From NCBI GenBank assembly GCA_921293015.1, contig OV121092.1:35781764-35845763 (forward strand): a DNA stretch of 64,000 nucleotides, read 5' to 3'. The notes below the pieces were generated by a model, which saw nothing but the letters and a program-made list of their open reading frames with translations, had not been told where the DNA came from and made no database searches. Shown here piece after piece: positions 24,181 to 36,832 of this stretch. Both the position numbers and the translations under genes were made by a program. Position 1 is the first letter of the stretch. Each line of letters opens with the position of its first letter. The stretch comes from Phorcus lineatus (Eukaryota; Mollusca; Gastropoda; Trochida; Trochidae).

Positions 24181-27100
24181 ATTGACAATGTTGCAAATGT
24201 GTGCAAATCATACACATAAAACGATTACGTCACTGATTCTTGGGTTCTTTTTTAGCCATGGCAACTTATATAAGGTTGATTTGATTAAAAAAAATAATTT
24301 GACACTGTCGATGATTGAAGTTGTTCATTTTGATAAAAGGATATTATTGATTGAATTTCCTATCTAACTATAAAGTTCGGTTCACAATATATACATGAAT
24401 ATGCATCTATGAAGATGGTCAGTCTATGGCTGTCGGTGAAGAGAAGTAATTTGTAGTCCTATGAAAGGAATGCATCAAACTGGAACCATGTTTGAAGCAA
24501 GGTTTCATCACGGGTGACGCCTACACGGTGAGACAGAGAAATATGACTACGACACAACAGATACAATTTTGTAGCGAGTTGGGGTTTAACTTGTTTTGAA
24601 TAATTCGTTTATTAAACACGTGGATGACAAGCATTCAAAAGAGAGTGGAAAGATCAGGGAAAACAAGATCGAAAGGATCAGGGAAAAGGGATTTGAACAT
24701 AAAACTTTGATGTACTGTACTCAGAACACGTACTTACCATATTCGGCTCTGTGAATGGCGTCTATTGCTTGAATCTTAGCGTCAGTGTCAAGATGGACGA
24801 CTCTTCCATTTGCAGGAGTCTCACAATCATTGGTCGCCTCAGAGAAACGTTTCTTTTCCGTCACAAACCGGACACACATCCCAACTGATGTCACTTCTCG
24901 ATATCCTGGGGTAACATGGAGCCGAAACTGTGGAGAAAAACGGAACTTTATATTTCGCTCTTCAATATTTTTTATGATAGGTGTGCGTGACTATTATCCA
25001 ATGTTTTATTTAAAATGTGCCTTATTTTGATTTTGTGGAGCTTTATAAAGGTAGATTTTTATATCTATTGTGAGTATTGCTTTTTGAAGTCTGGTATATT
25101 AATCGTTGTACAAAAAACAATTGCTCGCTTATGCTAAAGGTATAATTTAAGCTTGTGTAAGTCCGTTAACCACCGACCCACCATTAATCTAAAAATTGAA
25201 TATCTTAAGTTGATATTGGGGAAAAAAACAAAGTATAAGCGAATGGTTAGTTCTTAATTCAGTGAGAATGTATATATTCATTCACAATGCTGTAGTTTGC
25301 CAAATGAATTTTATTTAATGAAAACTTTGCTTCGTAAAGTTGTAAGACCATCTAAGAATTTGTTAACGCATATTCATGTCATAATCTCTCATGTCTTTTT
25401 ATTTTGTTTAATTAACCAATTAAATGAATATACCTTCTTTAGATTGGAAATATTTCCAACTGGCTTCAGACTTCAGTCCGGGGTGAGTCTTTCTGTATGG
25501 CTGATCAGAGAGGAGGCACTGTTTGGTGTCAGCGTTGAAGAAGAAGGATACACAGGGTTCCACGCACATCAGTGCACAAGATAGATGGGAATATGTGGTC
25601 AGAGAACCAGCAGTGTTCTCCAGAACTGTACTCCTGTATTTCACATCAGGAAATTTAATTGTTAACATGAAGTAGTGCAAATAGTGGTAAGTTTTAATAT
25701 TATCTCTGAGGTCATAATGATGTATTCACATCATTCATTATTTACAGTTTGATAATAATCTGATGTTGGACATTCTCATCTACAAACATATTCAAACATA
25801 AGTCGATGTATATACACTTTTTAAATTTCTCTAATTTACTTCTTTTGTGGACATGAAATTCAAAGAGATAACAAAAATAAAAACCAATACTTAATACTTT
25901 TTTGAGTTGCTGTCAATTCATTAATTCCAGAACTATGAATACACTTTTATTATTATTATTATTTTAATATCAATTGATATTTCCTAAGCCAAGGTATGAA
26001 TACGAAATCAGTTATTTATGCTGTAACAATTTTTATTTTCTATCGGAAATTCCGGTTTCGTCTGCTATATAATCATCATGTCAAGAAGTATCTATGGAAG
26101 TTTTCAACGTCTTCTCACTTTCGCATTTCAGGTCGTTTCTTGGAGTATCACCTTCAAGTTATTCCGTAGGTCATTAAGACATTAAGACGGGAATATTTGA
26201 TGACTGTTTGATAATTATTCTACTTAACATCAAGGACGATTTCGTTTTCTGCTACATGACAATGTTTATTGTTTAAATTAAACAGAATGATAAAATTTCA
26301 AGTATTAAGTCATGCAGGTATCTCTCAGGCCATTTAAACGTATTTTTTTCAAACAATAATTACTGATACTGATACAAACAATTATTCTGATATGAGACGT
26401 ATAAACGTATACATCTACTTTCTTATGTTAAGTATGAATACCTAATGTACCTAAAATGCTCTGTTTATTCAAACTATTTCGAAGCTGTTATCAGAAAATT
26501 CGACTTTTCTTAATTAGTTTACTCCTACAGTCAAATATCATTTAATAAATATCTGAGTTTGGATTAGCTGGATGAACTTAGAAATATAAGGAATACAATC
26601 GTTTATTATGGATGAACATTTTCATTTTATACGAAAAGCTTCCACTACCTAATGTTTATTGCATTGGTGGCTGTCACAGACGCTGCTCGCTCTAGCGAGA
26701 CGAATTAGTCAAAGCACCATTCCGCGACAGGCTTTGAGAGCGAGTAAAATCTGGCTATTGTTGATTAGTTTACTCTAATAGTAAAATATCATTTTATCAA
26801 TGTTTGCAATTCACAGAGCCGAATATAGTAAGAAAACAAGCAAACAATTTGACATTTTTTTCCTGCTCTCAGTCAAATGTTTACATAGAATATTTATGTA
26901 ATATATTTTTAATATTTATGTTATAATATTATAACATCAGTATACCGTTAATCACTTGCAGGAAAACAATCATAAACGAATCAGAAAGCGGATAATCCAA
27001 TATTTTGGAAAAGCAAATGTAATGAACTTTTTCATAAATATTAACTTAATTATCTTGAATTTGACTAATATTCACTGAAAAGAGCCGGTTACTTAAATAA

Positions 27101-27545
27101 CATATTGGAAGTTCCACACTTTTCTCCCTGTTTTGTTCTTTTGTATGTTTTTGGTCATAAGAGGACTGACCTCTTTTGACAGCTTTTGACCGTGGTCAGT
27201 GTTTTGGGCTAAATGAGTTTCATATGCATAATTGTAATGGTTGTAAATTGGTGCTAGAAAGTCCATGCCAAACAAAAAAGGTTGAAAAGTCAGGAGATGA
27301 TAGATTATAGTCTGTTAATCATAACTGAATCCCCTAAAAGGTACCATTCAACATATTTGAAAACGTGTGGTAAGTGGCTGTTTGACGTCAGTGTTATTGC
27401 TAAGATGAACTGCCTGCATTATCTTTACTAATGAGGATTTTCAGCACTTGAAAATACTTATCCAACCCAAAAGAATGTTGATTGTTTTATAGAAATCTGT
27501 TTGCTACACTTTGAGCACACTTTCAATGGAGAGGAAAAGAGACAC

Positions 27546-29301
27546 GTGGTTTAATGAAGTATTTAGTCTCTAAATAATAAATCAAACCTGTTAACTGACA
27601 ATTTGAATATTTTTTCCTGTCATTTTTGTCAACCATCTGGATTACTAATTTCAAAATATTTGGCTACTTAAGCGAAAATGAAGTTACATATGAATGTGAA
27701 TACTGTTATTGCTTGATTAATTAATGATGGTTTTGTAAAGCTGTATTTTGACAGGTGCTGTCAGATCGATAGGTAATTTCGACAGAATTTATTGCTTTAT
27801 TATTTAAATGACCCTTATAATAGTTTTCATGTTGTTGAAATTTCAAGTAGATTTTAGGAAAACAATGAAAATCAATTATTTTGACTCACCTATTCTACAG
27901 ATGTTAACTAAGATACTATTTTTGTAATGTACGGTGAGTATCATCATTCCAGTGCGCAATGATTGTTCAGAATGAAATGTTGTGAAATGTTGCCAGCATA
28001 TAATTATAAAATATTCAAACAGGAGGTGGACAGCTGTGATCAGCTAGATACTTGAGTAGGTGTGGCTATGTTTGTTAACATATTCAAAATCAACGACAAA
28101 AATTAAACGTGGGTTAAGCGTGAACGATCAATATAGTCGGCAATGTGTCTGGTGTTAATCGTGAATCTACTGACGAGAAAACCAAGAGCAATGGGTTTGA
28201 CTCTAAGTGGTTGGTATATGAAACGAGATACATAATTTATAACAATTGCTGAACACAGAATTATATGTAGGCCTTACATGCATGCCACATTGTACACAGC
28301 TATTGTATGGACGAGGATGTCTGGTTTAAGTTTCAAACTATCAATAACTGAAGTAACATTTTTCGTTCACGTTTTGTTGATAAATTAATAACCATTTGAA
28401 TTTCAGTAAGTGTCTTTTATAGATTAAAAATCTGACATACTTCTGAAATACTGTTAAATAATTTAACATTTCAACTCAAGAAACTATTCAGATTTTACTA
28501 ACCTGTCCAGATAAGCTATGTGCATCTCCTTCAGGAGTTTTTGGTTATATTCAATATTTCAGATTTTTTGGTGCATCTTATGCAAATATAATGATGAACA
28601 TAATTTACTATGTCATATTAGATATTGAATATCTTTGCAACGTTGTTGAAAACATTGCATAAAAGATGAAGTGTCACCACAGTCTCTTGAGAACCATACA
28701 TATGAAAACCAGTCTCCATTTACAAGGTACAAACATGTGACACCTAACTAATAAAACCATAGTCGTCATATGATTTAAGCATATAGGTATATGAATAGGC
28801 GAGTAAAATAATGATTATTTATTGTTTTCCTACAAGAAAAACTATTATTATGGTCATTTATTCTGTGAGCTTTAAAATTGGTTATAAATTCTGTCGGAAT
28901 TACCTATCAATTTGACAGTGCCTGTCAAAATACAGCTCTTGATTATGTTTGTATAGAACGATTGATTGCCTTGCTGAATGATCACAGTGTATCAAGCGAT
29001 CATATTATTTTCGTTCATTTCAAAATAACTTGCCCTAATAAAGTTAAATAATTTAAAGTCAATTATTCAGATGATTAACATAACATTCTATTAAAAATAC
29101 CTTTTGATTTAACAACGCCTGTTAAAATACAGCTTTACAAAACAATCCCAATTAATCCTGCAATCACAGTATTTATCATCACTTTCGCTTACGGAGCTAA
29201 ATATTTTGTAATGTCTAATCGGGATGGTTGACAATAATGATGATGAAAATATTCAAATTGTCAATGAGCAAGATTGATTCGTTATTCCAAGGCTAATTAC
29301 T
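27546..29301. repeat. Long inverted repeat in the intergenic unit, copy 2
   Basis: Equivalent of 17190-18996. The right arm has lost about 50 bp around 28830, so the arms pair less completely than in copy 1. Confidence 0.75.
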
Positions 29302-31460
29302 TCATCAAAAATAGCATCTCCTTCGAATATGTTTTCAAAGAGTGGCAATTAATTTTTTTAAAACAAAGACCACCTATCTGAATAGAATAACACCATCAGA
29401 TATTTTGTAAATCCATTCTGGTTAATTGAGGAAAATAACCAAGTCAAAAGACACTACTTTTCAAAATAACAGAGATGTCAAACATTTTTACAGTTCGTAT
29501 TTTCGTATCGATATCATATTCTTATTCTCAAATATTTGAACTAAATAACTTCAGGAACAACAAAATTGCAAAGAAAGTTTTTTTGAAACTAGAAAAGCGT
29601 ACATAAGAATGTAGTCTAATTGTGGATATGTTGACGTTTGTCAAAATTTTCTGTTGAAAAATTGCATTTCATATTACAAGGACAATTTATTTAAGAAACT
29701 TTAAGAGCTGAACTACTGTTGATCATTCAAGCATGACAACACCCGGACCCATTTTCATAATTTATAAAATTACATATTTAAGTTGATTGAAATATTTCAG
29801 GAAAATATAAAAGTTTGCTCTTAGATAAAATGGAAAAAGCAAGTCAGTTTTACTCAATACCAAAGGATTTGGTTTAGCAGCAGCTGACGTTAGTGGTTTG
29901 AAAGGATAACTCAAAACCCGAGTAAGTAAAGTATCAGCCATTCCAAGGCTTGTATCAACCAATTATTGCAAGGACATCTTCTCTGTTCCAGCTATGTAAG
30001 GAAGGCTTTTGAATCAGTTAAACGGCATTGAACAACAGTTGACAGCCCTTTTCAGGGAAGCTTCATATGACTATACCCATCTCAAATTCAGTACTCTGCC
30101 TTTTATTTACTTCAAAACAAGTTGAGACCTTTGGGGGAGCGTATCAGAACATTCAAAGACAGTGCAATTGGAATCTTCTCCGATCTATTTGACGTCAATT
30201 TCTTAAAAGAATTAGTGATAATGTTGTATACCAAGTGACTTTTGCCTTCTGACATTTGTCATTTACTCTGATAAGACTTTTCTTTGAAAAGACATTTTAA
30301 ATGACACGTGTCAAAACAATTGCGATCAATTCCATTCCCTTCATCACATTCGCCAGTATATGAAATGTTTGTTTAACTACTGATCAAATTCACTATTCAT
30401 TTCTTTGTGTTTTAGTGCCAATACCAGGAAACAATGGGTCGTTTAAATGGTTCTCATTTCACTTTCAAGCATTTAATAGTCTCTTTCATTCGATATAGAA
30501 CAGACAATACATACCACATAGATAATATTGTTGAGGAACATTACCAGGATGGTCCACATACATGTACTTAAATATCAAAACTCATCGGGAAGTTAAGTGT
30601 TGTTCAAAGCAAAGTTAGTAAAGATAGGCTAGAATTACCCTCTTGTCCATGATAACAAATGTTACGGAAAAATAGCCTAGCTAGGCCAAAATTTCGTTTA
30701 TTAAACACCGTTTTGAGATTGTTAATCGTGATATTTGCATGCCTTAACACTCTCATATCAGTACAAATATGTAACAACTCTTTCATGACAGCGATGTAGT
30801 TGTTTCACATCCTTGCTAATTTGATTTGTTAAGAGGTAAAATGTGATGCTTGTCACAAAATTAGTTGAAAATATGGACTTGTAGTATAAAAGAATGAAAT
30901 TTATTAAAATTTGTACATATACAAAATAAAATATTCAATCCCCTCCACATTCTAGTTCGCACGTCAAACACTAAAGACATAATTTGAAAGCCATAAACAA
31001 CCCAGCTTATACAAATCTAGTAAAGATCATAACGGTTTGCATATTGCATCTTACTAAACATTCTATTTACAAAAGAAAGTTCAAACACCTTAAGTGTGGT
31101 CCACAGGAGTGCATTTGTGTATTTGCATGTTCACAAATGCAATGTCTCACAGTACAGGTGCTATGCTTTTTGACGCCAATTCGTCACCTGTCCCCTGTAA
31201 TAATTACAGAGTTAAACAACAGAAATCCAAAACATATATTAAAACCAAAAAATACACAATACACTTGCAAGAAGTTAAAATGATTTATGTATCTGATAGT
31301 ATCTGAAAGTAGGCGTATCTCAGGTCGAAGTTTAAGATAAAAATCAGATATTAAAATTCTGAACTACATTTGATTAAACTTTTGAAAAAACCTTAGCGGA
31401 CATTACACTTTGAATTTAAAGACTACAATGCTATTGCTACAACCAGCAAATGACTGATTT

Positions 31461-31960
31461 TTACCCAATACGGCACCAAAGCATAAAACATAATGACAAA
31501 CAAAAGCAGTTGGTGTGTGGTTCATTCCTGGTATTGACAGCTTTCTTGTATGACCAGAAAGTGGACATCACAGTCATGAAACGGGTGTCGAATGCAGAGA
31601 AATTCAGCCATGACATCACTAATGACAACATCTTGACTACATGTAGGAGGATGACACCTGTCGCGACCTCTTTGTAATGAAGGTCACATACCTCAAGAGG
31701 CAGTATAGCATCAATTCCTTCGACTGGCCATGAATAGTCCACATCTAAACCCTATGGCGCACGTCTGGGATGCGAGTGTTAAGTGTATTTATCAGAGAAT
31801 CAGCCTTTCATACACACTTTAAAAATCAAACAGGCCATTATAGACAAATGGACAAATCTCACAATGCATTTCTTCCGTAAATTTGTAATGTTTATGAGGC
31901 GACATTGTCAAGAAGTGGATCAGGCTCTTGGCTCACATGCACTACTGATGTAACCAGTGA
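31461..31960 (+). pseudogene. Tc1-like transposase 3' remnant, copy 2
   Basis: Duplicate of the remnant at 21150-21640, again with LNPMAHVWDA (near 31747-31773). It carries a 12-bp insertion (about 31653-31664) not present in copy 1. Confidence 0.6.
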
Positions 31961-32384
31961 ATATGAGTGTTGCTTTAGATTTTAACATCAGCATATCAAT
32001 CAATTATTATATCAATTTTATTAGCATCAGAAGAAACTTAAGGCATTGAAGTGGATGAACACTTACAATGTAAAATCTGAAATCATTTGCTTGGTAGGGG
32101 ATATAATTTTTAAAATAATGGAAATAGAACAAGAATATAGCCCTAATATGAAAGTCAAAGAACACACACTGATACAAGTTTATAACAATGTCACTCTGGT
32201 GTTAACACACGTGCGCTAGCCGAATTTAAATAATTACTCATGTATAAAGTTTATCAACAGAAAAATGCCAACAATGTTTTCAAGTAGAACAACAACAGAA
32301 AGTTGCTTTGTCATTTAATTTTTCATTTTTTGTCTGTAATCTATTTCAGACTTGTTTCTGAAGAGTATACAATCCTGATCGGCT

Positions 32385-32620
32385 GTCAAATATAGGAAGT
32401 GGTCTGTCAAATATAGGAACTGGTCCGTCAAATATAGGAACTGGCCTGTCAAAAATAGGAACCAGTATGTTAAATATAGGAACTGGTCTACGAAATATAG
32501 GAACTGGTTTTTCAAATACAGGAACTGGTATGTCAAACATAGGAACTGGTATGTCAAATACTAGCATAGGAACTGGTCTGTCTAATATAGGAACTTGTTT
32601 GTCAAATATAAGAACTGGTC
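32385..32620. repeat. 21-bp minisatellite, 11 copies (lectin C, downstream)
   Basis: Same array as at 22031-22287 with one unit fewer (236 against 257 bp). Confidence 0.95.
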
Positions 32621-32979
32621 ATATCATTATAAACGATCCACCATTAATCTGCCCCCTGCTGCTTACATTAAAGTAATCTTAATTGTTTGGAACCACATGC
32701 CATAATATAATAATCTATTCTTTGACATGTTTATACTGAGAAAGGATATTATATACAATAGCACCCTAAAGATTTGAAGAATATGCATAGACCAGGTGAT
32801 GCCTCCTTATACATTGCAAGATACGAATAGACCAGTTGGTACTGCTTTATACATTGAAAATACGAATAAAGCGGCTAGCGAAGCATCTTTTAATGGGGAC
32901 ATGCCAAATTAACTAATTATTGATTCCTCTGTTCATTGCATGATATCAGATGATACTTTTACAGATATATGGGAAAACA

Positions 32980-35900
32980 TCAAATGACGATTTCACAGAT
33001 ATACGGGATAACATCAGAACAATACAAATCAAGCCATTGGTATCCTTTCCACCAGGCGATGACAACGCAGTTGTCATTTGGGTTGTTGTCGGGTTGGTTC
33101 GGAGCCCAGTTGTTGTCAGTGACAGCTATCCCATCAGTCCAACGGAAGTCTCCTTGAGGATACTTTGGTTCATCGTTTAGTCCAATGTAGAAACCCTTAT
33201 CAGCTGTTTAATAAAATAAATAAAAACTATAATAACTATTGGATTCTAATGATTATCAACAAGATATAAAGGGTTTTATATGAGTGTCCATGACATACTT
33301 TGTTTACGACACGAGTGCTTGATATAAGAATGAATGAATGAATGAATGAATGAAAAGGGAAGATTAAAAAGCATGTGAAATTTACAAACCCTGACTTTCC
33401 AAATAAACTTCCAAGTGGTTTTAGAAAATATCATGGTGCTATCATAGCTGTTCATATATTGAAAGAAACAATAGTGTGTTACCTGGAGAGAGAATCAAAT
33501 GTATATGTTGGATTTTTAGACAATGAAAAGACATTCGGCAGGATTTGGCATAACGGACTCTTTTTTAAACTGTTTGAAATAGGTGCCACCGGACGGGCGT
33601 GGCACATGATCAGACACTCGTACAAAGAAGCGTCTGCTTGTGTTCAATATAACGGCGTCAAACATTTCCAATCAGGCAAGTTGTAGGTCAAGGAAGAGTG
33701 TTGTCTGCCTGGATGTTCCTCCTCTACATCAACGACTTGATTACTTAACTCGACAACCTCAAAAGAGGAGTGATGATTGGACAGCATCATGTACCCTCCG
33801 TGGTGCTAGCAGATGACACAACTCTGATCAGTACAACTAACCATGGCATGCAAACGTCTCTCAATGTTGTACAAGAGTATTCGTGCATAGGGAGGTTATG
33901 TTATAATACAACAAAGAGCTGTGTTCTCGTCTTCAGAGAGCTGTGTTTAGGCTGAATGGCAAACTTATCCCTATCAAACCAAGTACCATGTATACAGGCT
34001 CAGTAGTTTACACCGGGAAGCAAACTTAGAGAACGAATCGTGCCTGCTGTGCTGCTAAACGATCAATTGCATCTCTTACAGATGTTGGTCTTCGAGCAGG
34101 AGGGTTGAACCCGATTGTCTGTGCTATGATGTGGCAGCGTATCATCTTGACCAGTGCTCTCTATTCATGCAAACTCTGGGCTAATATAACAAGCCCAGAA
34201 ACAGAAGAGCTAGAAAGGTTGCAAAGTTTAATTGCACGAATGATTCAAGGATTTCATGTGCGATCTTCAACTGCTGCTACGAAACAAACTCTTGGTCTCT
34301 ATAGTATGGGAGCTATGACAGACAAAAAGAAATTGAGCTATCTCTGTACAAACATCTGCTTCAATACATAGAAAAGGGGTATTTTCCTTCCAAATATGAA
34401 TGGAAAATTATATGTAACAGGGCGGTTTTAACTAGATAGACATCCGTATGGAAACTTCAGTTATCCATGCAACCCGAATTTTAGATATACACACTTGGGC
34501 TCGGTATATTGACAATGTTGCAAATGTGTGCAAATCATACACATAAAACGATTACGTCACTGATTCTTGGGTTCTTTTTTAGCCATGGCAACTTATATAA
34601 GGTTGATTTGATTTAAAAAAAATAATTTGACACTGTCGATGATTGAAGTTGTTCATTTTGATAAAAGGATATTATTGATGGAATTTCCTATCTAACTATA
34701 AAGTTCGGTTCACAATATATACATGAATATGCATCTATGAAGATGGTCAGTCTATGGCTGTCGGTGAAGAGAAGTAATTTGTAGTCCTATGAAAGGAATG
34801 CATCAAACTGGAACCATGTTTGAGGCAAGGTTTCATCACGGGTGACGCCTACACGGTGAGACAGAGAAATATGACTACGACACAACAGATACAATTTTGT
34901 AGCGAGTTGGGGTTTAACTTGTTTTGAATAATTCGTTTATTAAACACGTGGATGACAAGCATTCAAAAGAGAGTGGAAAGATCAGGGAAAACAAGATCGA
35001 AAGGATCAGGGAAAATGGATTTGAACATAAAACTTTGATGTACTTTACTCAGAACACGTACTTACCATATTCGGCTCTGTGAATGGCGTCTATTGCTTGA
35101 ATCTTAGCGTCAGTGTCAAGATGGACGACTCTTCCATTTGCAGGAGTCTCACAATCATTGGTCGCCTCAGAGAAACGTTTCTTTTCTGTCACAAACCGGA
35201 CACACATCCCAACTGATGTCACTTCTCGATATCCTGGGTAACATGGAGCGGAAACTGTGGAGAAAAACGGAACTTTATATTTCGCTCTTCAATATTTTTT
35301 ATGATAGGTGTGCGTGACTATTATCCAATATTTTATTTAAAATGTGCCTTATTTTGATTTTGTGGAGCTTTATAAAGGTAGATTTTTATATCTATTGTGA
35401 GTATTGCTTTTTGAAGTCTGGTATATTAATCGATGTACAAAAAACAATTGCTCGCTTATGCTAAAGGTATAATTTAAGCTTGTGTAAGTCCGTTAACCAC
35501 CGACCCACCATTAATCTAAAAATTGAATATCTTAAGTTGATATTGGGGAAAAAAACAAAGTATAAGCGAATGGTTAGTTCTTAATTCAGTGAGAATGTAT
35601 ATATTCATTCACAATGCTGTAGTTTGCCAAATGAATTTTATTTAATGAAAACTTTGCTTCGTAAAGTTGTAAGACCATCTAAGAATTTGTTAACGCATAT
35701 TCATGTCATAATCTCTCATGTCTTTTTATTTTGTTTAATTAACCAATTAAATGAATATACCTTCTTTAGATTGGAAATATTTCCAACTGGCTTCAGACTT
35801 CAGTCCGGGGTGAGTCTTTCTGTATGGCTGATCAGAGAGGAGGCACTGTTTGGTGTCAGCGTTGAAGAAGAAGGATACACAGGGTTCCACGCACATCAGT

Positions 35901-35983
35901 GCACAAGATAGATGGGAATATGTGGTCAGAGAACCAGCAGTGTTCTCCAGAACTGTACTCTGGAACATGAGTCTGAAGAACAT
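32980..35983 (-). CDS. Lectin C: PAN-like plus C-type lectin domain protein, intact over three exons
   Basis: Exons in transcription order: PAN-like, 35761 to about 35983; CTLD N-terminal half, 35066-35254 (189 bp, donor GTAAGT); CTLD C-terminal half, 32980-33203, ending TGA. Junctions are phase 1 and the frame is open throughout. The PAN-like exon has HLSCALMCVEPCVSFFFN and KQCLLSDQPYRKTHPG. The CTLD has CYPGYREV, GMCVRFVTEKKRF, NDCE, RVVHLDTDAK, GFYIGLNDEPK, FRWTDG, NWAPNQPDNNP, NCVVIAWWKG, QWLDLYC and YICE. These supply the canonical disulphide cysteines of a long-form CTLD. QPD suggests galactose-type recognition if calcium is bound, but the WND asparagine is replaced (WLD). It is likely an extracellular recognition protein; no signal exon was identified. 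An ATG at 36007 (MTESNTLQ) opens the same frame. The main intron carries an antisense LINE fragment. Confidence 0.85.
33369..34510 (+). pseudogene. LINE reverse transcriptase fragment in the lectin C intron
   Basis: Copy 2 of the element at 23036-24180. A 7-bp deletion near 33660 (between ACGGCGTCA and AACATTTCC) truncates the first frame before the GQGRVLS block. The VLADDTTLIS and LERLQSLIARMIQGF segments remain readable downstream. Confidence 0.85.
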
Positions 35984-36832
35984 CTGGAGAGTGTTACTCT
36001 CAGTCATCTTTTTCTTCCTCTGTTGAGGAAAGTCTTCCTCAAAGGTTCATGCTTGCTTATGTAATATTTTAAAAGGAATTATTTATGCAGTTGTATCATT
36101 TACCTTGTACTTATAACATGAATATTGATTAATGATGGTGCTAATGCCTTCATCTTCTTCAATCAACCTTATCTCAAAATAATGTAGCAAGGAGTGGAGT
36201 GGAAGGAATCGTTTTATACATATGATAATCGGTGATTAGCAAGTAAAATCAATCATTGTTATTCCACTTCAGAGGAATTTCGTGATCGATTACAATGACA
36301 ATGATATTGTATATTTCACATCAGGAAATTTAATTGTTAACATGAAGTAGTGCAAATAGTGGTAAGTTTTAATATTATCTCTGAGGTCATAATGATGTAT
36401 TCACATCATTCATTATTTACAGTTTGATAATAATCTGATGTTGGACATTCTCATCTACAAACATATTCAAACATAAGTCGATGTATATACACTTTTTAAA
36501 TTTCTCTAATTTACTTCTTTTGTGGACATGAAATTCAAAGAGATAACAAAAATAAAAACCAATACTTAATACCTTTTTGAGTTGCTGTCAATTCATTAAT
36601 TCCAGAACTATGAATACACTTTTATTATTATTATTATTTTAATATCAATTGATATTTCCTAAGCCAAGGTATGAATACGAAATCAGTTATTTACGCTGTA
36701 ACAATTTTTATTTTCTATCGGAAATTCCGACTTCGTCTGCTATATAATCATCATGTCAAGAAGTATCTATGGAAGTCTTCTCACTTTCGCATTTCAGGTC
36801 GTTTCTAGGAGTATCACCTTCAAGTTATTCCG

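Larger units (their letters stand above)
22647..25633 (-). pseudogene. Lectin B: duplicated C-type lectin, frameshifted and 5'-truncated
   Basis: Counterpart of lectin C in copy 1 of the tandem duplication. The CTLD C-terminal exon, 22647-22870, is intact and reads the same as C (GFYIGLNDEPKYPQG, APNQPDNNP, NCVVIAWWKG, QWLDLYC, YICEIVI, TGA). The CTLD N-terminal exon, 24738-24927, is 190 bp, not 189: an extra C after TGTTACCC shifts the frame just past the first CTLD cysteine. The PAN-like exon, 25434-25633, keeps HLSCALMCVEPCVSFFFN and TKQCLLSD, but everything upstream of gagtacagTT is replaced, because about 350 bp present in C are missing. The large intron (22871-24737) holds a LINE fragment. 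The gene is judged dead; the single-base insertion could be an assembly error and should be checked in reads. Confidence 0.8.
15800..26160. repeat. Tandem segmental duplication, copy 1 (10.36 kb)
   Basis: This block is repeated directly at 26161-36832. Constant offsets (10361, then 10311, then 10333, then 10327) hold across the block, shifting only at small indels. It contains the A-B intergenic DNA and lectin B. Copy 1 starts ...ggc|attccg|taggtc; copy 2 starts at the junction ...agtt|attccg|taggtc; and copy 2 ends ...agtt|attccg|aacta. Confidence 0.95.
26161..36832. repeat. Tandem segmental duplication, copy 2 (10.67 kb)
   Basis: Direct repeat of 15800-26160, very similar by eye. It contains a copy of the A-B intergenic DNA and lectin C. 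Indels relative to copy 1 include about 50 bp missing near 28830, 12 bp extra near 31653, about 33 bp extra near 32315, one fewer 21-bp minisatellite unit, 7 bp missing near 33660, and about 350 bp present at 35961-36310 that copy 1 lacks. Confidence 0.95.
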
